Part shown: positions 1-11,571 of the stretch, piece after piece
Numbering within the stretch: the stretch's first letter is position 1
How the letters are laid out: each line of letters starts with the position of its first letter
Origin: Steromphala cineraria
Taxonomy: Eukaryota; Mollusca; Gastropoda; Trochida; Trochidae
Assembly: GCA_916613615.1 (NCBI GenBank)
Contig: OU744725.1
Coordinates: 11,806,253 to 11,870,252 of the forward strand
Reading direction: 5' to 3'
DNA length: 64,000 nt
Notes under the pieces: model-generated
What the model saw: only the letters and a program-made list of their open reading frames with translations
Databases searched by the model: none
Told to the model about the DNA's origin: nothing
Program-made: the position numbers and the translations under genes

Positions 1-2187
1 TTTAACATTTGACACAACGTTTTATATATGTAACACCAAAACCTCTTTCATACTAATTAGTCCACACTTCAATAATTTGCTCAGAGTAATGATGTGAACT
101 GACACAAAGGAAAACAAATGTTGCCAAATAAAAGAGAATTACTTTAACTATATTCAAGAATTTTAAAGCAAACCTACCAAATTCAATTCAATTGCCGTGC
201 TCGAATGATCAAAAGTGTTTCCATTGAAATGGCCGCATGGCGTTTTCACTTGAGACTAACATGTTACTCCGATTAGCTTATTCTAATCTAATTCTAATTG
301 TATGGTCGAGTAATTATAATAGTTGTTTTTAAATTCCTAAGAAAATCTAATTAGAAGAAATGGAATCAATGGGAAAATGTAAAACATGCCCATGAGTGCA
401 AAGATTGTCAGTAGCCGATTGCTTCTGAGCTGAGGGTGGCGATAAACCTGTATTTCCAAAATTTCAAAATATCATTGCTGTTTGTGGTCGACTGCGAAGT
501 CTTTTATTGTTGAATGTATCATTTATAACAGTCGTTTAATATATAGTATGATTTTTTCTTAGAGTATACCTATTTCGGAATGTTATAAATAAAACAGTAT
601 TATATTTGGGACCACACTATCTTCAATAGTACAGATTCTTGTACTTTTGGGGGCCGAGTCTAATGCGGGATTCGAACCCACACCCTCCTAAGTTGTGATA
701 AATGGATATATAACGAACAAATTTATTCGTATTTTTGTGTAAATCAGCTATAGTTCAAGGAAACAGGTTTGGTTAAGTCTCCTACATAACCAATTATAAA
801 GAGTGTAATAGGTAAGAGCAGTTCCGAGAAAAGGCGAATAAAATTCATCATGAAAGTGTCAAGTGAAACAAGCACTGATGACAAAATGACCTGGTTGTGA
901 GATCCAAAATATGGCTATACTTTTGTGTCATAACTGTGGCAGAACTTTGGTATATCAATAAATAAATTCTATCTATAAATTATTTCGATTTAGATAGGAA
1001 ATATTAGCTATAATCATTTCTTTACATTTCGTGGCAGATGAGTTCATAGAGCTAAGATAACTGAATAAAATGATTATATAAATCGTAACCAATTTTGGAA
1101 AAATACATATACATAACTAACATTATCTATTTAATCAACAGTTTCCTCGCAATACCATGGCAGATGTCTGATTTTGCATGTGAAATGACTAAGATCTTTA
1201 AGATAGAAAAATCTGTAATTTTTTTACAAATGATATATTAAGACAAATTAACAGCATTGTATCTGCCTCTAAAATACTATCAAGTCCATAAATGGTCAAA
1301 AAGCTCGAGAATGAGAGTAAATCTCGTATTTCAAGACTGTGCCGTGATCAACCGATATATATTGGTATCAGTGACGTCACGGGACTTCCTCTTCTCGTGT
1401 TTCGGTTCCAACTATACAGCTGATATCTCGTGTGACGTCATTGCCTTAAAGAGAAGCTCGCTCTCGAGAAACGTCACGAGAATCAAATATCGCGGAGTCG
1501 TTAGAAACATCATGATGAATAGATTTTAACGGCATTCTAACTTTGAAGTGAAAGTTAGAAGTCGGCTATTGCAAATGAAGGTGGTTACTATTTGCAAACG
1601 ATAATACATAAGGTGTTATGTTATTTTTGCTTTAAAAATATCATTTTAATGATTTTGGTAAAATATTTGTATCGAAAAATTAGACAATCTATATAATATT
1701 ATATGAACTTAACTTAACTAAATTATAATATGCAGACAAGAAGTCGATTGGTTTTCGATGTTAGTATTTTCTAGTTATATATGGTAAAACTGATATAAGT
1801 GGGACATTTCGGATTTTGCACACATCAGTACTGAAGTCGTTCGTTTTTTATGAATACTTTGAACTGACTTATATATTGCATTTTGGGGTGAATATGTTGG
1901 ATGTTGAATTTATAACAGCAATTAGAAACAATAAAGACTATGGTATACATGCAATCATTATTACATATATTTTGCCATAATCATGCTGTTCAATTAAAAT
2001 GTAAAGGATTCTGTTTAATTGAATGAGGAAGATTCAAATAAATATTTGTACAATATGCTAACAACGTTTATGTGTACATGTACCAAGCAAATTGTGATGA
2101 AACAATTCTGAATTTCTTCAAACTCTTTAATGAATCGAAAAACAATCAATATATCAGATCTAATGATATTTTCAAATCTCTTCACAG
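1..2187. other. Non-coding stretch, probably upstream intron of the SLC16-like gene
   Basis: AT-rich sequence without a convincing exon. The short open frame at 1257-1529 has no recognisable domain or helpful codon bias. Because the exon starting near 2188 begins in the middle of a transporter (around membrane segment 6), the earlier exons must lie further upstream, so most of this stretch is probably intronic. A SINE-like scrap near 645-690 is listed separately. Confidence 0.5.
600..695 (-). repeat. Possible tRNA-derived SINE fragment
   Basis: The plus strand reads GGGATTCGAACCCACACC near 667, the reverse complement of a tRNA T-arm / RNA polymerase III B box (GGTTCGAATCCC type). No A box or tail is clear, so this is at most a truncated SINE head on the minus strand. 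It could also be chance similarity. Confidence 0.3.
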
Positions 2188-2458
2188 CCTAATGCAGTGG
2201 ATGCACGGTCTGCAGTGTGTAGCTGGTCTCCTGATTCTAACCATTATAGCGGGAGCGATGTATCGATCCGCCTCGTTATACCACCCGAGACGGAAGGTTA
2301 TTCTCCACCTCAAGAGCCAAAAGAAGAACCGGCGGGACCGGGAAGCCGAGAAGCCACCCTATCTGGACTTCAGTGCCCTGAAGATGAGGTCACTCCAGGC
2401 CCTGATGGTCATCTCTTCCATTGTGGGGGTCGGGATACATGTCCCCTTTATAGTGCTG
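2188..2458 (+). CDS. SLC16-like monocarboxylate transporter, internal exon (end of TM6, central loop, TM7 start)
   Basis: Partial gene: earlier exons are outside the window. The acceptor is read as CTCTTCACAG just before 2188, with an alternative AG at 2196-2197. The exon encodes a hydrophobic segment (LLILTIIAGAMY), a basic cytosolic loop (HPRRKVILHLKSQKKNRR), then YLDFSALKMRSLQALMVISS and VGIHVPFIVL. The pattern (Y/F)-DFS-x-LK-x4-L followed by (G)xxVPFV is the start of the second half of monocarboxylate transporters (SLC16, major facilitator superfamily), plasma-membrane carriers usually moving lactate, pyruvate, thyroid hormone or amino acids. The donor GTGGGT at 2459 ends the exon in phase 0. 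The choice is supported because joining to 4083 gives the usual spacing between VPF and the following HGV. The bases around this donor are reiterated downstream (see the 44-bp array). Substrate cannot be inferred. Confidence 0.8.
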
Positions 2459-3760
2459 GTGGGTTTCTATACGTTACCATACATCTCACATTTATAGTGC
2501 TGGTGGGTTACTATTCGTTATCATACATGTCCCCCTTTATAGTGCTGGTGGGTTACTTTACGTTACCATACATCTCCCCTTTATAGTGCTGGTGGGTTAC
2601 TATTCGTTATCATACATGTCCCCTTTATAGTGCTGGTGGGTTACTATTCGTTATCATACATGTCCCCTTTATAGTGCTGGTGGGTTTCTATACGTTATCA
2701 TACATCTCCCCTTTATAGTGCTGGTGGGTTACTGATTGTTATCATACATGTCCCCTTTATAGTGCTGGTGGGTTACTATTCGTTATCATATATGTCCCCC
2801 TTAATAGTGCTGGTGGGTTTCTATACGTTATCATACATGTCCCCTTTATAGTGCTGGTGGGTTACTGTTTGTTGTTATACATGTCCCCTTTATAGTGCTG
2901 ATGAGTTACTGTTTGTTGTTATACATGTCCCCTTTATAGTGCTGGTGTGTTTCTGTTTGTTATCCAACATGTCTCTTCTATAGTGATACTTGTCACTTAT
3001 ATAATGATACATGCAACTTAATATTGCTGGTAGACTTCTGTATGTATTCATACATGTCCCCTTTGTAGTGGTAATGGGTAATATATGCCGGTGGGTATCA
3101 CATGTCCCCTTTATAGTTCTGGAGGGTTACTATTTGTTATCATGCATGTCCTCTTTATAGTTCTGGTGGGTTAATTTACGTAATCATACCTCTACAGTGA
3201 TACATCTCCCATTTGTAGTATTGGTGGGTTATTCCTTTGTTATCATACATATCCCCTTTGTAGTGCTTGTGGGATACTGCTTGTTATCATTATATCCCCT
3301 TTATAATTTTTGCTGGTAATTTTGTGTTCTCATACATGTCCCCCATTAGAGTGTTGGTTGATTAGTATAATTCATCATACATCTCCTCTTTATGTTTCTT
3401 GTGGGTTACTGTATTCATACATGTCCTGGTGCTGGTGTGTAACTATATGCTATTGTACACGTCCCCTTTATAGATAGTGCTGATGGGTCAAATATGTTAT
3501 CATGCATACCACCTTTGTAGTTCTGGTAGACTGGTTACTATTTGCTAATATATATGTCCCCTACAAATTGTTTGTCGGCTACTATATATTATATATAAAC
3601 ATACGTGTCCACTTTGATGTGCTTTGTAGTATAGTGCTTTATAGTGCTGGTGGGTTATTATACGTTATCATATACCTTATGTCACCTTGATATTGCACGT
3701 GGGTTACGATATGTTACATATATGTCACCTTGAAAGGGCTGATGGGTTATACAGTTACTC
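2436..3760 (+). repeat. ~44-bp minisatellite seeded by an exon end and splice donor
   Basis: Tandem units of 43-45 bp built around CATGTCCCCTTTATAGTG followed by CTGGTGGGTTACTATTCGTTATCATA. The first unit is the last 20 or so coding bases of the SLC16-like exon plus its donor, so each later unit carries a copy of exon end and GTGGGT donor. About 12 good copies run to roughly 2990. Degenerate copies continue to about 3760, with units losing spacing and mutating toward the distal end. It occupies most of a 1.6-kb intron. Confidence 0.85.
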
Positions 3761-4082
3761 TGTATGGCAATGGCAGGTTTCCATTCAAATATCACCTCTC
3801 CCCTTTGTATTTGTATGGTCTTGTTGCTTTTTTACGTTTCATAAACCTCATTTACATAGTGCTCATAAGTAACTAATCATAATTATTACTTTTTGGCTCT
3901 CGCAATTCGGTATTTTTGTAAAAGTGTACCTATACATATTTTTTTACAATGCTCAACTAGTTACGACTTAATAGTATTTTTTCTAAATTGTCCATACTTC
4001 TTGATATAATTATAGAAATGACAAACTTATAAATAGATATCTGTTCCTTTCAGCACACGTTGAATAATAATTTTGGTTTCAG

Positions 4083-4464
4083 TTGCACACGGCCTCTAAG
4101 CACGGCGTCCCCGACAAGCAGCTGCTGCTTCTGAACGTGTACCTCGGTGTGGGGTTTGTGGTCGGGTGTTGCGCTCTTGGATACATACTAATCCGGAACA
4201 GTGTGGAGTGTTCCATATCTAGACGCCATCTTTGTCAGACATCCGCCATCTTGTGTGGCGTTTTCACTCTCCTTCTCATAATGGCGGAAGATCACAATGC
4301 GCATGCGCTGTACGCATGGGCCTACGGTATTTGCTGTGGGGCTTATTACTACAGTTTTAAGATGTATGCCTACGAACTCGTCAAAGCCAAACTTATGGAG
4401 CGTGCTTGGAGCTTTTTATCAGCTGTTCAGTGTTTTCCATTCCTATTCGGGGCGCCAGTTGCAA
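4083..4464 (+). CDS. SLC16-like monocarboxylate transporter, internal exon (TM7-TM11)
   Basis: Acceptor TTTGGTTTCAG precedes 4083 and donor GTGAGT starts at 4465, giving a 382-nt exon, phase 0 in and phase 1 out. The 127-codon translation begins with LHTASKHGVPDKQ. It then has hydrophobic stretches matching the C-terminal half of an MFS carrier: LLLLNVYLGVGFVVGCCALGY, SAILCGVFTLLLIM, ALYAWAYGICCGAYYYSFKMY, and a last helix containing FLSAVQCFPFLFGAPVA. The G(A/P)P(V/I)A motif near the end is typical of SLC16 members just before the last helix. No stops or frame breaks. It joins in frame to both neighbours. Assignment to the SLC16 family is confident; the member is not. Confidence 0.85.
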
Positions 4465-4660
4465 GTGAGTAGTACATTCATGTGGATATATATTTAAGTA
4501 TTGCATGTGTTATAATTCTACAAAAATATTATTCATTTTTTTATTACTACCGACAAGAACTTACGGTTTAAGAAGGATAATGTAATCTCAATTGTTCAGT
4601 AATACACTGAGTGGTTTTCTGATAAATCTAAACAATTTTCGGCAGTTTAGTTAAGAGCCT

Positions 4661-5022
4661 TTAATGGGGGCAATATTACGTTTTTAGGGGGAATATATGG
4701 TGATGTCAGGAAAATGACAATAAATGATTCCAATTGAAAGACAATGATTTTAAAATAAATGAAGCAGTAGTAAATCAAATATATAATGTAAAGTTCGGCC
4801 ATGCGATTCCTTTTTCTTACACGAAATGAATAAAAGGTGTTCACACACAAATGGCCGCCAATGGATTTTATATGAATCTTTAAAATTTCTTTGACCATGG
4901 ATGATTGTTTTGTGTAATGAGATTTTTGACACTATCAAAATTCTATATTTAGTATTTACGTACAATTATCAATAGAAAATTTATAATATAAAATTATCAA
5001 AAAGGTGCTTGTGCCCTTTTAA
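4661..5022 (-). mobile_element. TTAA-flanked MITE, copy 1
   Basis: A 362-bp element in the opposite orientation to the copies at 6395 and 7379. Its right edge reads GGTGCTTGTGCCCTTTTAA and its left edge TTAATGGGGGCAATATTACG, degenerate versions of the terminal inverted repeat AGGGGCAGTAGCACGTTTTT. The interior matches the other copies (the AATGGCCGCCAATGGATTTT block, GACAATGATTTTAAAATAAATG and others). It has no coding capacity; open frames here are chance. It lies in the second visible intron of the SLC16-like gene. TTAA at both ends suggests a piggyBac-type target, which is an inference. Confidence 0.75.
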
Positions 5023-6275
5023 GTTGGCAAGTTAATTATGATACATGATGCATGATAACATACTTTATTTCAAATATGACAGTGAGTCAAACATTTAAAA
5101 AAATTTAAATCTAACTATTTAGCAAAGAATAGAGCGCATCACTCAAAAACAAAACGCATCATGTAATAAAGCCACTCACAAGAGCTACAAGCGTGGAACG
5201 CATTTTTATGGCATAACAATATCATAACTAAGAAATTATATGATGAACAAATTGGAAATATGCTCATATTCTATCAACCAATTAGTTATTTCTTAAACTT
5301 GTTAGCACTTGGCATAATGCAGCAGGTTTGTTTTCTCGTAATGCTAAAAACTCAAGATGGCCGATGAAAGCTAAAAACGATAGGAACCGCGTCTTTAATA
5401 CATAATGTAACGCAAACGGGTGATATCGTTTGTGTTTGTTATTTCTTTCGAGTGCCCTCCTATTAAAGGTAAACTTCATGACAACACAATGACATTCCAC
5501 TGCTATGATGGCCTAATGGCCAAATATGAACGGGCGTTGTGTCGGAAATCAGAAATTCTAGGATTTTTAGCTCATATGGCGTGTAAGGCCCGATTGGCTT
5601 ATGGCATGGCATGGCATGGTGTCTGGCACCTGTCCGTCCGTAAACGTTGTACAGTTTCGACTTCTTCTTCAGAAGCATAAGGCCTAGAAAGCTGAAACCT
5701 TGTATACATATTTCATTGACCAGTGAGATTTATGGTTTATAGCTTTGGTGACTGAACTGAACTCAACTGAACTCTATTAACACTCAGGCCGAAGGCAGCG
5801 GCAAATGAGGATATACATGATACATAATATACAATTAATTAGTTTACATGATAATTACAATCATGTTTTTTGGGCCACAGTGACTACGCCCTTAAAACCA
5901 ATTTTCATCTTCTTCTCAAGTCACAGAAATGTGAAACCTTGTGTCTGCTTGGTAAGGATAATAATAGTTTTGGTGACCCTACCACATGTGACACAACCTA
6001 AGACAGGTACATAATGGATATGGAGTCTATTGACCTACACAGAGAAGGCTCTATTATGTACTTTGTAAGATGTGTTAATGTCATTGACCTACCCTGAATA
6101 CCTAAGACATAAGTTTTTGATCTATAACAACTATTGTACTGACAATAACAATTAACTGATGAGCTACATGGCTCTTTGTTTTATTCTTAGAATGATGAGT
6201 AAGCACCCGAATATCGGTTGATATCGCATATTTGTTTGCAACCATAACATATTTTACCTATTCTCGTACGTGTTA
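5023..6275. other. Intronic stretch with no recognised feature
   Basis: Part of the 5.5-kb intron between the SLC16-like exons at 4083 and 9936. I see no exon with splice sites and no named repeat; 5420-5680 is open in one frame but has no domain. Confidence 0.5.
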
Positions 6276-6855
6276 GTTATAATAATAATAATAACACTTT
6301 ATTGTCTTCAGTACAAGTATAAATGTTGGAAATTTATTTTGTGCCTAAGCATCCGGCAGCCACGGTGCAGCGCCAATTAATACGTTTTTCTGCCTTAAAG
6401 GGGCAGTAGCACGTTTTTTGATAATTTTATATTCTAAAATTTTCACTGTTAATTGTACGTTAATGCTTAATGTATTACTTTGATAGTGTCATAAATCGCA
6501 TTACACAAGCCAATCAGCCGTAGTCAGAGGACAAAATATGAAGATTCACATAAATTCCATTGGCGGCCATTTTTTGTGAGCACCTTTAATTCATTTTCTG
6601 TAAGAAAGGGGAATTGCATGGGTAAACTTAACGTTATGTATCAGAATTATCACTGTTCCATTTAGTTTGAAAACTTTGTCTTACAATTGGAACCATGAAT
6701 TCTAATTTTTCTGACATCACCTTATATTCTCCCTAAAAACGTGCTACTGCGCCTTTAACAATGCTGATTGTTAAGCAAGACAGCAACAACTCCCACCTTT
6801 AATCGTCTGTCTTCCCGGTGACGAGCGGGCACTCTACCACTGAGCTAGGTCCTCA
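6276..6855 (-). mobile_element. tRNA-derived SINE, interrupted by a nested MITE
   Basis: On the minus strand the element starts near 6855 with a pol III A box (CCTAGCTCAGTGGTAGAGTG, plus-strand 6831-6850). It runs through a short body, is interrupted by the TTAA MITE at 6395-6758, and resumes to a 3' end near 6276 with ACAATAAAGTGTTATTATTA, that is an AATAAA-like motif and an ATT repeat tail. Removing the MITE leaves about 215 bp, a normal SINE size. AGTTA occurs next to both ends and may be a short target duplication. The A box matches the tRNA consensus well; no full tRNA cloverleaf is preserved, so this is not a working tRNA gene. Confidence 0.65.
6395..6758 (+). mobile_element. TTAA-flanked MITE, copy 2 (most intact)
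   Basis: A 364-bp element bounded by TTAA on both sides. The left end AAGGGGCAGTAGCACGTTTT and the right end AAAACGTGCTACTGCGCCTT are inverted repeats of each other. There is no open reading frame of note. It sits inside the SINE at 6276-6855, dating it after that insertion. The TTAA target and duplication point to piggyBac-type mobilisation; that is family knowledge applied by inference because no transposase is present. Confidence 0.85.
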
Positions 6856-7378
6856 GTTACGACATCAACATAATATAACAAATCATGCAAGAATTGGTAA
6901 ACCTACAGAGGCAAATTCTATTTTGTTAAAAGATTTGAATGATCTTATTTGGTATGAAACCTACTTCTAACCATTTTCATAATGTCAGTTTTAAGTGTTT
7001 AAGTGACATAAACAAGTTTTATTTCATCTAGAAGCATGATATAATCGGCAAGTTAAGTGACAATTTAAAGTAATATAGAGACAAAAAATATTGTAATATG
7101 TGAGCGTAAGCCGGATTGTAATTTATCTGTTGCAGAAATAACACAAATAAATGTATATGCAGAGGTAGTGTTTCAAAGGTCATTGACTTATATGATATTA
7201 TATGATTATTGATATATGTAAATTTACGTATGATATCGCATTCATATTATGAGGCATATGTTCGTTAACAATTGAGAAGATAAAAATATTGCATTTCGTG
7301 TTTTGGCATGCGATTTCAGATTATTAAGATGATTCATACTTACATCAGTACATATGGTATTTCGCTATGTATATCACG

Positions 7379-7690
7379 TTAAAGGGGCAGTAGCACGTTT
7401 TTTGAAAAATTTATATTATCATTTTTCTATAGGTAATTGTACGTAAAAAACTAAATATAGAATTTTGATAGTGTCAAAAATCTCATTGCATAAAACAATC
7501 ATCTATAGTCAAAAAAATTATAAAGATTCATATAAAATCCATTGGCGGCCATTTGTGTGTGAACACCTTTTATTCATTTTGTGTAAAAAAAGGAATCGCA
7601 TGACTGAACCTTACATTATATATTTGATTTATTACTGCTTCATTTATTTTAAATACATTGTCTTTCAATTGGAACTATATGACAAACTAT
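7379..7690 (+). mobile_element. TTAA MITE, copy 3 (right end missing)
   Basis: Starts with TTAAAGGGGCAGTAGCACGT after CACG, the same left terminus as the copy at 6395. It shares the interior block CCATTGGCGGCCATTTGTGT and the GGAACTATATGACA region with the other copies, then similarity stops near 7690 without the CGTGCTACTGC terminus. The open frame at 7465-7692 is a shadow of this element. Confidence 0.75.
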
Positions 7691-9046
7691 AATCAATAAA
7701 AGTCGTTATGACATAATTTACGTGATGGCGTCACAATGCTATTAAGCCGTTATTGGCAACCATTCTTTATGAAAGTGGCAGCAATTCTGCCTCCTATCGC
7801 CTACTTTCTTTTAGCTATTCTTACCACAGTATCTCGGCAGTGGTTTTGACCTTTATCTTTGATTTTGTCTGTTTCACAGCCGTTGTTTTATTTGTTTTCC
7901 TTTATTTGGTCTGTATCACAGCCGTTGGTTTATATTTTTTGTCTGTTTCACAACTATATGTTTTGCCTTTTTATTTTTATTTTGTCTATTTTATAGCTGT
8001 TTTTTTTTGTCTTTGACTTTAATTGCCACACCCTAAAGCAAAACTGATATGACGCCTGATAAGCTACAGAGCCAATGGCTCTAAAAAAATTATTCTTAAT
8101 GCTTTTGAACGTGGCTGAATTAAATTCCGTAGTAGTACCGTTTGGTATTTCTTCTGTTTTTCTGATTTCCATTGAAATAATTTGAACTTTTGCAAATCAT
8201 TGGTAAGGGCTTTTTCGGCATCTTTATCGAAATATATTCGGTACCATACTACGAGTCGTGGAACATGAAGAACCTAGTTATTTTACTGAATACAAGTTGG
8301 AAGTAGTGCATTGTATTTAGAAACCTTTCCTGATTGTCTTTTGCATAAGAAGCAATTAACTGTAAGATCGTAAGACTTGATAAAAAAAAAATGGTGCTAT
8401 TTAAGTGTAGCACAAGCACTTATGTCAAATTTTAACAGGAGATATATATCCCCCTTTTCACTTTTGAAAACACCGAACCAAATGCAAGTGCAAAAACATA
8501 GAAGAGAATATTTCAATTGCTGGAACATTATCAAAAATCTTTCTATTTCTTACGTTTCTTAACGGATGTTTTAAAAAGGTCTTATTGTTTTTATCAAAGA
8601 TTGGAGATTTCTGTGGCCTCAATAAATGCAGTTCTTTATGAAACAAACAATGCTTACTGTAAGACTCTTCATAACTCTACTCAAAAAGAATAAATTGATG
8701 TTATATCAAAATAACGAATAATTTATTCAACCCTGCAAGTAACATCAACCTTCCACCAGCGGCATGAGTTAAGGTTACAGTCTTATACCTGTATGACACG
8801 CGAGATTCATTAAGATGCTGCCATTCATAGGTGTCTACGTGACATTAAGCATGTTGGGCTTATATAAGCAAGACGTCATCTGGCCTTTCAAGGCTAAGTT
8901 TATTCAACTTGAGCTATGTTTAGAGTCACACGAGACCTGATGCTATATCGAGCCCTCTCTCCCTGTCCATATGCTTGTAAACAATGTATTTCATTTAGAG
9001 AATCCATTCAGACAGTGCTTGAAATGTTTTAAAGCTGTTTTTGTCT
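7691..9046. other. Intronic stretch; weak pyrimidine-rich short repeats
   Basis: No exon recognised. From about 7850 to 8000 a phrase like TTTGTCTGTTTCACAGCCGT recurs three to four times at irregular spacing, a decayed short tandem repeat. The rest shows no structure I can name. Confidence 0.45.
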
Positions 9047-9295
9047 GGAATCGATATTATGTATACTGAAATCGATGTGGTTTTTGTAAAGGGTTTGGGA
9101 AAGATAAATAAGTACAGATTGAATATGATCTGGAATCGATATTATGTATAGTCAATTTCGATGTGCATTTGGTAAAGGGTTTTGAGAAAGATGAATAAGT
9201 ACAGATTCAATATGTTCTGCAATCGATATTATGTATACTCAATTCGATGTGGGTTTGGGAAAGATGAATAAGTACAGATTGAATATATTTGTAAA
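9047..9295 (+). repeat. ~85-bp tandem repeat, three copies
   Basis: Three imperfect copies, each starting with (G)AATCGATATTATGTATA and ending GATGAATAAGTACAGATT(G/C)AATAT, at about 9047, 9131 and 9219. Non-coding, within the last intron of the SLC16-like gene. Confidence 0.75.
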
Positions 9296-9935
9296 TAGAA
9301 TGGCATTTTCTTGACATTAAAGTATTTTAACAATAATCTTAAAACTGTCTGAATGATTAATTAAAAATGAAAAAAAAATTGTTGAATATGGATGAATAAA
9401 AAAGATTGTATATGATAGTCACATCATTTGCCAATTATACACTCTATCGTTACCAACTAAGAGGAGTCGAATAACATGTAGAAATAATTCGGCATCGCGC
9501 ATCATGAAACATGGTGACATGACATGGCGTTTCAAATGAGATGTCAACTGTCAAATATATATAGAATAATTTTCACAAAGTTGTGTTTATTTATCAATGA
9601 GGTTGGGATATGGCTTCGGGTAGCTAAACCGAACATGGTACGCTCGTCTAAGTACTGCAACACGTGATTAAACACAATATTGTCTCGCAATTGTAACTTC
9701 GTTATTGTGAAATCACACTTTAAAAAGTGTCAATGCTCCTTCAACACGTATTATGAAAAAAAACTGGTGAAATAGCAAGCATATCATCCGAAATGTCGTG
9801 GTTTTTTTAAAATAAAAACGAAGTTGTTATCAAGAAAACCATGTTGTTCTCGTATATATCAACCCAACATATCCTTCAAAACCTTTATCTTGTTCTTCTT
9901 TTTGCCAAATTTGAAATCTCTTTGTTCTGTTGCAG

Positions 9936-10600
9936 CCTATCTAACAAGTAACTTCCACACGGATGCTGCAGGCTACATATTCGCGGGTGTGTCTATGATT
10001 CTGGGCGGACTCCTGTTCTACGCGATGCCTGTGTTCGAGCGACACGCCTCCAACCAGGTGATCATCCAGAAACAAACGGGCACCTGTTGTGGTAATGTGG
10101 CAGAGGCCGCCGCTCTGCTGGACCTTGAAGTGTCTGAGGGGGTCAACTCGAAACCCCTCAGCAACTCGCAGTGTATTGTGGCTCACTCCAAGATGAAGCA
10201 GAACGGTAAGGACAGTGGCAAGATTCAGATGCAGTGTTACCTCCAGCACAAGGAGAGGGAGAAACCCAAGCAGGTCGTGTTGTCCAAGATAGCCGAGGAG
10301 AGCAACTCTAGGATTGCTGACCTTGTGCCCAGCAACAAGCTCCCGGAGTATGCTTCCAACAAAAACGAATTTTCAGAGTCCATGACAGATGGTCCATCGG
10401 ACAGTACGTTTTCCAACAACACCGACAAGTCAAGCAGTAAAGACAGTAGCAACTCTGTGAAAACGAACGATAGCAAGAAGAGCAAAAAGAGTGATGTCAG
10501 AGTTGACCTTTTTGACCCCCCGAGTCAGGAGAAAGAATCAACGGCAACTGTGTCGTATGATAGTGACCTGTACATAAACCTGTGTGAAGCACAAGTGTGA
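9936..10600 (+). CDS. SLC16-like monocarboxylate transporter, terminal exon (TM12 and cytosolic tail)
   Basis: The acceptor TTTGTTCTGTTGCAG ends at 9935. The first two bases complete a split codon with the exon ending at 4464 (A+CC), keeping frame. The exon encodes TYLTSNFHTDAAGYIFAGVS, then the last membrane helix (MILGGLLFYAMPVF). After this comes a cytosolic tail of about 190 residues rich in Ser, Lys, Asn and Asp, ending at TGA 10598-10600. A large C-terminal tail after helix 12 is common in SLC16 carriers, often holding sorting or chaperone signals; none is recognisable here. The reading frame is clean and codon use is more GC-rich than the flanks. A frame that stays open upstream to 9824 is intron read-through. 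Confidence 0.85.
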
Positions 10601-11227
10601 CGTCATTGAGACGTCATCGTTCTGTTACGTCATTCACGCATCTGCACCGTGATCGCCCATCATCATTCATTCTTTATCCTCGTTATAGTGCAAAGCTATA
10701 ACGGGGTTTCACGGAGTACATGTTCATCTGGACAAGTTTTTGGGGATATCATTTGTTTTGTCATAGTTCCTTATCCTTTTCATTAACCAAACATCTTTAT
10801 GAGAAACCCATTCAATATATATCAAATAGGACAATTATCATATTCAGTATCTGACATTACCTCGTTTAGTTTATCATTCAGATAACCTTATTTCCAGTAA
10901 TTGAAAATACAGTTGATGTAAGCTGATATTTGTTCATTATTGCGGTATTTTCATTGGGTAACAACAAAGGATTTGATTTTTCATTCTAAGTGCTAACTGA
11001 AACTTAACAGGATTGAAATGCATGGATAAACTAAAGATATTTGAAGATGTATGTTTTGCTACATGATGAATATCTTCTTTCGTATCACCTGTAAAATTAG
11101 AATTTGAATTTCAGATATGCGTTCCTCATTCTCTCCACGCCTAGGAAGCTCAAGTTTGACTCAGCTTCCTCTGTGGGGAAGAAAATGGCTTTTTTTAATT
11201 TCTGTTTTCTGTCTCGCTGTCCAATGT
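10601..11227 (+). other. Presumed 3' UTR and downstream flank of the SLC16-like gene
   Basis: AT-rich, no coding signal. The tandem TGACGTCATTGAGACGTCAT just after the stop codon contains two CRE-like TGACGTCA/GACGTCAT palindromes, perhaps by chance. I see no clear AATAAA close to the stop. Confidence 0.4.
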
Positions 11228-11571
11228 TATTCTCTCCCCATAAAGGTAGATCAAGTCATGATCCAAAAATGTTGATCCAAAAATACGATATCCCTTGTTT
11301 CCGGCAGATTCCAAAAGCGGGAAAAATTTGCACTACTTACCATTTGAAAAATGTCAGCCAATGAGAACACTGTTCGCATGGAATAGGGTAATTGTTGTTT
11401 CCTTAGCCTTTGCTATGATCCAGTAGCCGAAACGATGACCTTTTGGTGATTGCAAACTAATTTTGATTGCATCCAATATGGCTTCTTCCTTTCCAGCCCA
11501 CAAACTCGGCCTATTCAAACAGAGGTTGGATCGACATGTATGACTTGATCTACCTCTGTGGGGAGGGAATG
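11228..11571. mobile_element. Long-TIR MITE (CATTCTC family), copy 1
   Basis: A 344-bp element with left end ATTCTCTCCCCATAAAGGTA and right end ACCTCTGTGGGGAGGGAATG, inverted repeats that continue inward (GATCAAGTCATG / CATGTATGACTTGATC). It matches the copies at 41412 and 63570, including the interior TTTGATTGCATCCAATATGG-type block. No 9-bp target duplication is left here, unlike those copies. It has no transposase. Confidence 0.75.

Noticed and set aside
2197..2586. Second open frame over the SLC16 exon and minisatellite
   Set aside because: The alternative frame has no transporter similarity; the 2072 frame matches SLC16 and splices in phase.
6781..6855. tRNA gene on the minus strand
   Set aside because: Only the A-box side is intact; no anticodon stem, T arm or acceptor pairing can be formed. 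It is the head of a SINE.
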